Below are positions 26,113 through 33,282 of a stretch of DNA of 64,000 bases, piece after piece. The notes below the pieces were generated by a model that did no database searches, was not told the origin of the DNA, and worked only from the letters and a program-made list of their open reading frames with translations. The stretch spans positions 1-64,000 of the forward strand of contig CAZSDW010000015.1 of assembly GCA_964605705.1 (NCBI GenBank), in the 5' to 3' direction. The DNA comes from CAZSDW01 sp964605705. GTDB taxonomy: Bacteria > Fidelibacterota > UBA2242. Every line of letters starts with the position of its first letter. The first letter of the stretch is position 1. A program made the position numbers and the translations under genes.

Positions 26113-26640
26113 TTGAATACACTCATGATCCTGCTGAAAATCCATATAAAAACGCGCAGAATAATCTCTTATTTTACACTATTCCTTCTATTAGGCTGTA
26201 TGTTCACATTCTTTAACGGCTGTAAAGTTCTTGAACCGGAGCCGAATACTCAAAAAATCGTTGACCGGATTATTATTATCGAAGACTTTCATTCTCTGGA
26301 AATCAGTTCCGACTCAGCTAATATTGACTCCGTGAAAATTAGCAATTTTACACTAAAAATATATGTATCGTACAGTGGCGGCTGTCTAGAACATGGATTT
26401 CAGCTTTATGCCGAAAACAGTTTCGCTGAATCCGCTATTCCTCAGGCATATCTCTATCTTGCCCATGATGCAAGAGGTGACAACTGTGAAGCATTTATCC
26501 ATGAAGCGTTGCAGTTTGATCTGCAACCGTTAACTGACCGCTATATTGACCTATATCGCGGTAGTGGACCGATGATTCTACAAATTTTCCCACCGGAATC
26601 AACTGAACCGGCTCAACCGGCGCTCTATTTTGAATTTTGA
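26113..26640 (+). CDS. putative lipoprotein of unknown function
   Basis: A 175-residue protein I do not recognise. The N-terminus is basic then hydrophobic (IISYFTLFLLLGCMFTFFNGC), with two possible lipobox cysteines, LLGC and FNGC; the second fits the transition to a polar mature region better. The mature part includes one CLEHGF and one DNCEAF Cys, so a disulfide is possible. GGAG at 26099 precedes TTG 26113 by about ten bases; the first ATG (26125) has no site. It follows the NtrC gene by 18 bases and could be in the same transcript or regulated with it. Confidence 0.6.
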   Translation: MNTLMILLKIHIKTRRIISYFTLFLLLGCMFTFFNGCKVLEPEPNTQKIVDRIIIIEDFHSLEISSDSANIDSVKISNFTLKIYVSYSGGCLEHGFQLYAENSFAESAIPQAYLYLAHDARGDNCEAFIHEALQFDLQPLTDRYIDLYRGSGPMILQIFPPESTEPAQPALYFEF

Positions 26641-26707
26641 CAATTGATTAAATTAATCCAGCCGGATTCCTGGTAAAAAACCGGTATTCTGATCGATTTT
26701 CTTTGAC

Positions 26708-26722
26708 TGGCAGGAAATTTGT
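26708..26722 (+). promoter_or_regulatory. possible sigma-54-type promoter
   Basis: TGGCAGGAAATTTGT has the GG of the -24 box and TTG of the -12 box at sigma-54 spacing (consensus TGGCAC-R-N4-TTGC), differing at the sixth base and at the final base. It lies just downstream of a kinase/NtrC pair and would start transcription near 26734, ahead of the exported coiled-coil gene at 26781. Two mismatches make chance occurrence possible. Confidence 0.35.
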
Positions 26723-26780
26723 AAACATTAAAAATGGTAATGATATTTTGTCGAAGATTTTTCAAAACCCGGAACCAAAT

Positions 26781-27785
26781 ATGAACTTTTCCAAACCAAC
26801 CCAATTTTTTATAAAAACAGCTTTGCCCGGTTTAGCCTGTCTGTCCATGTTTTTTTCAAGTAACAGTTTTGCTGAAGATTCAATCGAGACTTATCAGACA
26901 AATCTGACGGCTGTCATTCAGAAAATAATCCAAACCGATCAAAAGATCCGGGAACTGGACAATAAGATCGTAAAAATTGATCAGGACATCAGCCAGGTGG
27001 AAAACCGCTCTGATCTGTCATGGTTAGCCCGTCGGAAAATCGTCAAACTGACCGAAGCTAAAGTTACCCTCAATTCCGAACGTCTGACACAATATGAACA
27101 GTTACTCGAATATCGCAATACCGCCTATCAAAAATCCAATACGCTATTCGAGAAAATATCGGGACAGATCGATTCACTATTGACCGAAATCAATCTGGAC
27201 AATTCGTTTCAAAAACGAAAATCCAACCTTGACCACTTGCTTCACATTATCGAATTGCGTAACTGGGTCATCGAGACCAAACCGCTCTATTCCCAACGGG
27301 ATAACCAGGCAGTTCCGATCAAAATGAATATTCAGGATTATCTGGACAAGCAATATATCAATTCACAAATTAAACAAGATCTGATCTCGCTAATGGACGA
27401 GAAAATTCAACAACTTACTCTGATGATTGAGACTGTCAGAGAAGAAGAAAATTTGCGATCAAAGCTCGAGCAGTTCAGCATAGAAATGAGTTCTCTGGGT
27501 GGCGAGTTTTCCCAGCCGGCATTAACACGAAATACCGATGGAATGAAGGATGCAGAGACAACTTTCAATGGGTGGGATGTCGGCACCGGAGAAGAACCGG
27601 ACAACCGGGGATACAACAATTGGGTTTCCACAACACAGACACCACTATATTCATCAATGTCCGGCTATGATTACCTGCCGATTATAAAGGACCTGGAGTC
27701 TGCGGAACTGCCGGAATATTTGTTTACGCTTGATTCGATACGGACCTATTATCTCGATCAAAAATATAAACTACTGAATCGATAA
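26781..27785 (+). CDS. exported coiled-coil protein of unknown function
   Basis: A 334-residue protein with a long signal peptide (basic start, then FIKTALPGLACLSMFFSSNSFA-type core read in parts, cut after SFA). Mature residues about 30-240 are nearly continuous Glu/Gln/Lys/Leu heptads (for example KIRELDNKIVKIDQDISQVE), indicating a long coiled coil. The last 90 residues contain Gly, Thr and Trp-rich sequence without a known fold. I take ATG 26781, not the upstream TTG at 26703, because it puts the signal peptide at the N-terminus. The next gene, a barrel, starts 18 bases on, so the two are probably functionally linked in the envelope. Confidence 0.68.
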   Translation: MNFSKPTQFFIKTALPGLACLSMFFSSNSFAEDSIETYQTNLTAVIQKIIQTDQKIRELDNKIVKIDQDISQVENRSDLSWLARRKIVKLTEAKVTLNSERLTQYEQLLEYRNTAYQKSNTLFEKISGQIDSLLTEINLDNSFQKRKSNLDHLLHIIELRNWVIETKPLYSQRDNQAVPIKMNIQDYLDKQYINSQIKQDLISLMDEKIQQLTLMIETVREEENLRSKLEQFSIEMSSLGGEFSQPALTRNTDGMKDAETTFNGWDVGTGEEPDNRGYNNWVSTTQTPLYSSMSGYDYLPIIKDLESAELPEYLFTLDSIRTYYLDQKYKLLNR

Positions 27786-27803
27786 TCAGGAATTTATTCC
27801 ATT

Positions 27804-28886
27804 TTGGGGGGGATTGGTGCTATTCCGATAGTTTTACCAAAACATTATTTCTTACCTGTTACGATAATCGTCGGAATTTTCGTGCTGTTTCCCCATCTTT
27901 TATACAGCCGGATTCTTGATGGTGTCAGCTTTTACATTAAACCGGAATTGGGATTTGAATCGAACATCTTCGAAGATTCCACCAATACCCGGGGATTGCA
28001 GGATCAGCTATGGTTTGGCTTGACTCATGATCATCAAACAGCACGCCAGCAATTACATCTCAAAATAACAACCAATCTGGCATTGTACAATGACTATCAC
28101 GACGAAAACAAAGCCCTGAATATGTTAATCCTGAATCACAATTATTCACTCGGCAAATCCTTATCCGCCGTTTCAAACATCGAAGTATTTAATAAACAAT
28201 GGTATCAGAGCAGCCGTGGGTACACCAGCAGTCTGGCAAACACTGCACTCTGTTATTCCAGAGTTGGTTTTCAGACGCTTGCCGGGGTTGAATACAAATT
28301 CAATAACTTCCCCACATTATTACTGTTCAACTCTGATAACACAAGTATTTTTCTGCAGGTTTTCAACACTCCCTCCCGAAACAGATTCCTGTCCGCAAAA
28401 ATTGCCTGGCATTCCATCCGGTATTCGGATCGCAGCATTTATGTCATTGACCATGGCGATTCCACTAATCTGACATTTCAAAAAGATCGAATTTTCTATA
28501 TTCAACTTGGTTCCGAGATTCGTAAAAAAAATGTCAGCGGCATCTATTTTCGATTTTTAAACAACACCTCGAACAGCGAATATTCAGCCTTTCAATCGGC
28601 ATCCATGCGTCTCTTTACTTCACGGAAAGTGTTAGGATTTTATACCCAGATGATCGTTGAACTTCAGTTAAAAAAGTATTCCGGGGAAAGCCATCAGCCC
28701 CTGGTCATTATCAATGCCGATCCGGAACAGAATATTCAGAATCAGATTATGTTTGGCTGGGACAAACCGCTGTCACCAAATCTTGCGCTTCAGGGTAAAA
28801 TCGCCTATTTCAAAAACGAGACGATCTACAGTAATCAATATTACGACAAATGGTTCACCTCCATTGGCGTTATGTATCGTTTTTAA
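27804..28886 (+). CDS. putative outer-membrane beta-barrel protein
   Basis: A 360-residue protein. The hydrophobic N-terminus (FLPVTIIVGIFVLFPHLLYS) acts as a signal peptide. The remainder alternates short amphipathic strands with aromatic ends, contains several Tyr-Asn or Asp-rich turns and finishes with ...FTSIGVMYRF; a C-terminal aromatic residue is the usual end of outer-membrane barrels. No family was recognised. The start is unclear: TTG at 27804 is the first candidate, after a weak AGGAA, and a run of seven G follows it. The gene is probably co-transcribed with the coiled-coil gene before it. Confidence 0.62.
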   Translation: MGGIGAIPIVLPKHYFLPVTIIVGIFVLFPHLLYSRILDGVSFYIKPELGFESNIFEDSTNTRGLQDQLWFGLTHDHQTARQQLHLKITTNLALYNDYHDENKALNMLILNHNYSLGKSLSAVSNIEVFNKQWYQSSRGYTSSLANTALCYSRVGFQTLAGVEYKFNNFPTLLLFNSDNTSIFLQVFNTPSRNRFLSAKIAWHSIRYSDRSIYVIDHGDSTNLTFQKDRIFYIQLGSEIRKKNVSGIYFRFLNNTSNSEYSAFQSASMRLFTSRKVLGFYTQMIVELQLKKYSGESHQPLVIINADPEQNIQNQIMFGWDKPLSPNLALQGKIAYFKNETIYSNQYYDKWFTSIGVMYRF

Positions 28887-28913
28887 TCATTCCCGTAATT
28901 CACCAAAGACCCT

Positions 28914-28949
28914 CAGATTTCTGATGATTATATCAGATTCCTGATGATT
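28914..28949. repeat. tandem direct repeat, 20-base period
   Basis: Two near-identical 16-base units, CAGATTTCTGATGATT at 28914-28929 and CAGATTCCTGATGATT at 28934-28949, differ at one base and are spaced exactly 20 bases (two helical turns). Their place ahead of the lipoprotein gene at 29034 suggests a protein-binding site, but no regulator is identified. Confidence 0.45.
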
Positions 28950-29033
28950 TCTCCCCTTTTTCGAAAGGTATTCCCCTTGCTGAAACTGGAACAGAATTTG
29001 TCTTCAGATTACTTGGTTAATTTGGAGTTCATA

Positions 29034-29504
29034 ATGCAATTGCAACTCAGCTTGAAAATGATACTCATCTCATTGTTACTGATTCTGATCTCCACCGCCT
29101 GCATTGAGGAAAATGTCTTCGTCAACCGAACTGCTGAATTTCCCGATACGCTGACTATCCGGAACGGACAATCCGTTTTTTACAAAAAGGCAAATGCCCT
29201 ATTACGCTACAAGGAGACCATCGATGACAGTCGCTGTCCTCTGAATGTAAAGTGTGACTGGGAAGGCATTGCCCATATCAGCATTGAATTTTCACTTCCG
29301 AAAACAGGAAATGTTCAGTTTCCACTGGCAATCCATGGGTACGTCGGAATCGATAATTCTGATGCACATGAGACTCTGGACACATTGGATTACACATTTC
29401 GATTGGCTGCCCTGGAACCCTACCCGGTTCACCCGGTTGATAATAATTATTCTGATTATGTTGCAACAATAATAATTACTAAAAATTTACAGGAGGGTCG
29501 ATGA
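29034..29504 (+). CDS. small lipoprotein with DSRCP motif
   Basis: A 156-residue putative lipoprotein. The signal peptide ends in LLLILISTAC (Cys near residue 22). The mature domain contains DDSRCPLNVKCDWEG, a Cys pair motif seen in a widespread family of small envelope proteins (D-S-R-C-P-x-x-x-x-C-x-W-x-G) of unknown function; both cysteines probably form a disulfide. Start ATG 29034 has GGAG six bases upstream; longer in-frame starts at 28944 would put 30 residues before the signal peptide. The stop overlaps the next ATG (ATGA), so it is co-translated with the zinc-ribbon barrel protein. Confidence 0.72.
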   Translation: MQLQLSLKMILISLLLILISTACIEENVFVNRTAEFPDTLTIRNGQSVFYKKANALLRYKETIDDSRCPLNVKCDWEGIAHISIEFSLPKTGNVQFPLAIHGYVGIDNSDAHETLDTLDYTFRLAALEPYPVHPVDNNYSDYVATIIITKNLQEGR

Positions 29505-30562
29505 AAACGTTAACAACAATTTTAATTATTTTTATTTTGTTATCCGTTTCTGCATTTGCCACAACGCGTGACCTGATCTGTTCAAAATGCGGTGAGATCA
29601 ATAATATCAATAATAAATTCTGCTGGAATTGCGGCGATCCATTGGATGAGGAAACAGACCAGGTCCGTTACAGGCAGGAGCAAACATTACATTTTGCGAA
29701 ATCGCTTTTTCACTGGAACAGCGACCCGATGGACCCCTCACGATTATTTAATATTCCTACCGCAGAAGTGCTTAAATCACGGGATGTCAGTCTGATGGGA
29801 GCTGGCGCCTTTAACATGAATTTGAATAATTCACTTTTCGGGACAATCGGCATCGGACTGGGAAATATTGCCGAGGTCGAATTCAGCAGCACCGGATTGG
29901 CAAATAATATCGCCCAGGGCAAAACCACCGTTACCACATCCTCATTTAAAATCAAATTGATTCCCGACAATTTCCTGGGCTGGCAGTATTTTCCAAGGGT
30001 CGCCATCGCCTTTCGCAGCCTGACAGACTGGAAGGACATGCATAGCGACGAGGCAGTAATCAATGCCAATAGAGAATTTGTTGACAAGAACATTTCCACA
30101 ATTCATTATAATACCCGCTTCACGGTGCTGTATGGCGTCGCATCCCTGCCGTTCAATCGCTTCAGTCTGCATGGCGGTTTAAGTCTGCATGATATTCGCA
30201 TAAAAAACACGAATATACTTTATTGGGACTCTTTCTATGAAGATCCCTATGAAACCCAGGCAAACGTCTATGGTGGCTTTCTTGGCATCTGCATCAATAC
30301 AAATGACCAATCCCGCTTGATGTTTGAGGTTGAATCAGCGCCGACATGGACATTCGACGAAGAAATTGAACAGGTCAGAATCGATAATGTTATTCTGGCA
30401 ATCGGCGGTGTGCGTTTTTTCTTCACGAATTGGCTGTCCATCGATACCGGCGTCTGGTACCAGGGTAATTATAAAGGCATTGCCGACACCCAGATCAAGT
30501 TGGGAATTAACCTCTTCGTGCCCGGCAGTCGCCTGGTTCAAATTGACTCCCCTAATAAATAA
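29501..30562 (+). CDS. exported protein with zinc ribbon and beta-barrel-like domain
   Basis: A 353-residue protein with a signal peptide (TILIIFILLSVSAFA), immediately followed by a zinc-ribbon: CSKCGEINNINNKFCWNCG, four cysteines in CxxC-x(12)-CxxC spacing. Such ribbons are normal in cytoplasmic proteins but unusual after a signal peptide. Residues about 80-353 are Gly and aromatic rich strands (GAGAFNMNLNNSLFGTIGIG, IKLGINLFVPGSRL) resembling an outer-membrane barrel. It overlaps the preceding lipoprotein gene by four bases. Function is unknown; metal sensing or disulfide chemistry at the inner face of the outer membrane is one idea. Confidence 0.68.
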   Translation: MKTLTTILIIFILLSVSAFATTRDLICSKCGEINNINNKFCWNCGDPLDEETDQVRYRQEQTLHFAKSLFHWNSDPMDPSRLFNIPTAEVLKSRDVSLMGAGAFNMNLNNSLFGTIGIGLGNIAEVEFSSTGLANNIAQGKTTVTTSSFKIKLIPDNFLGWQYFPRVAIAFRSLTDWKDMHSDEAVINANREFVDKNISTIHYNTRFTVLYGVASLPFNRFSLHGGLSLHDIRIKNTNILYWDSFYEDPYETQANVYGGFLGICINTNDQSRLMFEVESAPTWTFDEEIEQVRIDNVILAIGGVRFFFTNWLSIDTGVWYQGNYKGIADTQIKLGINLFVPGSRLVQIDSPNK

Positions 30563-30574
30563 CTGAGATGAGTT

Positions 30575-31822
30575 ATGCGAAACCCAATTTTATTCTTATT
30601 CGCTTTTCTTTCTTTCATCCTATTTATCGGCTGTGAAAATCAGAGCAGTTCAGGTCCTGAACAACTCTCGTCACTTGATCTTGCTAAAGCCGAAAATGCA
30701 CTGACCGAAGCTGATAATATTTTTGGAATCAAGCTCTTTAAGACAGTTGTTGCCGATACCCAAAACGTGAATATTTTTATTTCACCTCTGAGCGTTTCGA
30801 TGGCGCTGGGAATGACCCTGAATGGCGCCAATGGAGCAACCTATGACGCCATGCAAAGCACTCTTGAATACGGCGATCTGACTAACGATGAGATTAATCA
30901 ATCGTATCGGCATATTATGGAAATCCTTACTGCTCTGGATCCAAAAGTGGTTTTCGAAATTGCCAATTCCATCTGGTATCGTGAGGGCATGCAGGTAGAA
31001 GAAGAATTCATCAATAATAGTCAGCAATATTTCGATGCAGCAATTGAAAGCATTGATTTCAGTAATCCCGGAGCCACTGACATTATCAATAACTGGATAT
31101 CCGACAACACTCATAATAAGATCACAAATGTCATTCGACCGCCGATCAGCCGAGGCACCATGATGTTCCTGATTAATGCCATCTACTTCCTGGGCAGCTG
31201 GACCTATGAATTCAATCCGGATTACACAGAAATCGAAACATTCTTGCTGGAGGATGGTAACCGGGTCGATTGCCAGATGATGAGTCATCGAAATGAGCAC
31301 CTCTATTTCCAGAATCAAACTTGCCAGGGCGTGGATCTACCTTACGGTGATGGCAAATTTCGAATGATGATAATCCTGCCAAATGAAAATATTCATATCG
31401 ATTCACTGATTGATCAGTTGGATAATGATACCTGGAATTCATGGTTGAGCCAGTTCGAGCCGACAGATATAAACCTCTACCTGCCAAAATTTAAACTGGA
31501 ATACAAGCATCAATTGAACCGGGTTTTAAAATCTATGGGAATGTCGATTGCTTTCTCATCACAAGCGGACTTTTCAAGGATAGAGTCCAGCGGCGGCTTG
31601 TATATCAGCAAAGTTTTACATAAAACATTCATAGACGTTAACGAAGAAGGTACAGAAGCAGCCGCGGTGACCTTTGTTGTGATGGACAGGGGTTCATCAA
31701 GCGACAATCCGCGCATTCCGACTATGTGGATCAATCATCCCTTCATTTTTGCGATCCACGAAGTCGAATCAGAAACGATCTTATTCATTGGAAAAATTAT
31801 TCAGCCTGAGTATGAGGATTGA
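30575..31822 (+). CDS. serpin (serine protease inhibitor), lipoprotein, copy 1
   Basis: A 415-residue serpin. It carries a lipoprotein signal (SFILFIGC) and a full serpin fold: NIFISPLSVSMALGM at the start, FLINAIYFLGSWTYEF in the breach region, and the hinge EEGTEAAAVT expected in inhibitory serpins, with small residues at P12-P9. Aligning the hinge to antitrypsin places the scissile bond near MDRGSSS, so Arg or Gly would be at P1; a trypsin-like or subtilisin-like target is possible. The C-terminal HPFIFAIHE and ILFIGKI strands are complete. As a lipoprotein it should protect the cell envelope against proteases. It is the first of two tandem paralogues. Confidence 0.93.
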   Translation: MRNPILFLFAFLSFILFIGCENQSSSGPEQLSSLDLAKAENALTEADNIFGIKLFKTVVADTQNVNIFISPLSVSMALGMTLNGANGATYDAMQSTLEYGDLTNDEINQSYRHIMEILTALDPKVVFEIANSIWYREGMQVEEEFINNSQQYFDAAIESIDFSNPGATDIINNWISDNTHNKITNVIRPPISRGTMMFLINAIYFLGSWTYEFNPDYTEIETFLLEDGNRVDCQMMSHRNEHLYFQNQTCQGVDLPYGDGKFRMMIILPNENIHIDSLIDQLDNDTWNSWLSQFEPTDINLYLPKFKLEYKHQLNRVLKSMGMSIAFSSQADFSRIESSGGLYISKVLHKTFIDVNEEGTEAAAVTFVVMDRGSSSDNPRIPTMWINHPFIFAIHEVESETILFIGKIIQPEYED

Positions 31823-31957
31823 GATGCCAATTTTCATAATCCTGAAAATCTTCAAAAATCTGATGGTATACTCAGTTTTCCGAGGAAATTTGATGCTTAT
31901 GATAAAATCACACTGCCAGATAAATTGGAACAGTATTTGAAGAAAGCACTCCCGTAA
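31823..31957 (+). pseudogene. possible short coding fossil after serpin 1
   Basis: Directly after the serpin stop, the same frame stays open for 44 codons to TAA at 31955. It reads protein-like sequence such as SFPRKFDAYDKITLPDKL and EQYLKKALP, without any ATG. It looks like the C-terminal end of an unrelated enzyme left behind by a deletion or by the serpin duplication. Chance open reading is possible in this composition, so this is a weak call. Confidence 0.25.
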
Positions 31958-32011
31958 AGAAGTAACTGACTATGAAAACCTGTCAAAAATACTGAAAATC
32001 AAGGAATAACA

Positions 32012-33262
32012 ATGAAAAAGATATTTTTCTTGAGTCTCATTTTCACGTTGATAATTGCCTTTCAACTTTGTGGTGATAACGCTATTACCGATTCATCGAA
32101 AAAATCAATTCGTGATTTGACGGAGATAGAAACCGCAATCATCGACGCTGATAATGTCTTTGGAATCAAGCTGTTCCAAACTATCGTGGCTGATACCAGC
32201 GGCACCAATATTTTTATATCACCCTTAAGTATATCAATGGCACTGGGGATGACCCTGAACGGCAGCAACGGAACAACCTATACCGCTATGAAATCGACCC
32301 TTGAGTATGGCGAGTTGACGAATGACGAAATCAACCAATCGTACCAAAATATTATTGACATACTCACCGATCTTGACCACAAGGTAGATTTTCAGATCGC
32401 CAATTCCATCTGGTGCCGGGAAGATTTCCCGGTGGAGGAAGATTTCATATCTGTTAACCAAGATTATTTCGATGCAATGGTTAGTAATCTGGATTTCAGC
32501 CGAGATGACGCAGCGGATATTATCAATGCCTGGGTTGCAGAAAATACCAATGGAAAAATCAAAGAAATTGTTACCCCTCCTATTGACGCCTTCACGATCA
32601 TGTTTTTAATTAATGCCATTTATTTCAACGGCAGCTGGACCTATGAATTTGATGAGGACAATACGGAAACTGCACCATTCTACCTGTTGGGCGGCAGCCA
32701 GACTACTTGCCAGATGATGAGCCACAAGAATGAACATCTTTATACAAATAACCGTTCGTTCCAGGCGGTTGATCTACCCTATGGCGACGGCAATTTTCGG
32801 ATGATGATTATCCTGCCGTACGAGGATGTGAGTATTGATTCGCTGATTCAACAAATGGATAGCGACACCTGGCAATTCTGGCTGAGTCAGTGCACAAATA
32901 CCGAGATCAATCTCTACCTGCCGAAATTCAAACTGGAATATGATCAGGAATTAAAAAAGGCGTTGAGTCATTTAGGAATGTCGATTGCTTTTGATTGTGA
33001 TCACGCCGATTTTTCGCGAATCAATCCGGATTGGCAATTATTTATCAGCAAAGTAAAGCATAAGACATTTATCGATGTAAACGAAGAAGGTACCGAAGCC
33101 GCTGCGGTCACTTCAGTGGAAATCAGTCTTACATCAGCAGGTGGTGATGATGGCATTCCGACTATGCGGATTAACCGACCATTCATATTTGCAATTCATG
33201 AAGTCGAATCGGGGACGATTCTGTTTCTTGGAAAAATCATCAAGCCTGAATATTCAGATTAA
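32012..33262 (+). CDS. serpin, exported, copy 2
   Basis: A 416-residue paralogue of the previous gene, sharing long near-identical blocks (NIFISPLSISMALGM, TLEYGELTNDEINQSY, DLPYGDG-x-FRMMIILP). The hinge EEGTEAAAVT is kept, so it should also be inhibitory, but the reactive loop differs: SVEISLTSAGGDDG, which would place Leu or Thr at P1. That implies a different target protease. Its signal peptide ends in AFQLC, a weaker lipobox than in copy 1, so lipid attachment is less certain. AAGGA sits seven bases before the ATG. The two genes are 190 bases apart. Confidence 0.93.
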   Translation: MKKIFFLSLIFTLIIAFQLCGDNAITDSSKKSIRDLTEIETAIIDADNVFGIKLFQTIVADTSGTNIFISPLSISMALGMTLNGSNGTTYTAMKSTLEYGELTNDEINQSYQNIIDILTDLDHKVDFQIANSIWCREDFPVEEDFISVNQDYFDAMVSNLDFSRDDAADIINAWVAENTNGKIKEIVTPPIDAFTIMFLINAIYFNGSWTYEFDEDNTETAPFYLLGGSQTTCQMMSHKNEHLYTNNRSFQAVDLPYGDGNFRMMIILPYEDVSIDSLIQQMDSDTWQFWLSQCTNTEINLYLPKFKLEYDQELKKALSHLGMSIAFDCDHADFSRINPDWQLFISKVKHKTFIDVNEEGTEAAAVTSVEISLTSAGGDDGIPTMRINRPFIFAIHEVESGTILFLGKIIKPEYSD

Positions 33263-33282
33263 TTATCTAAAAGGATACTATA

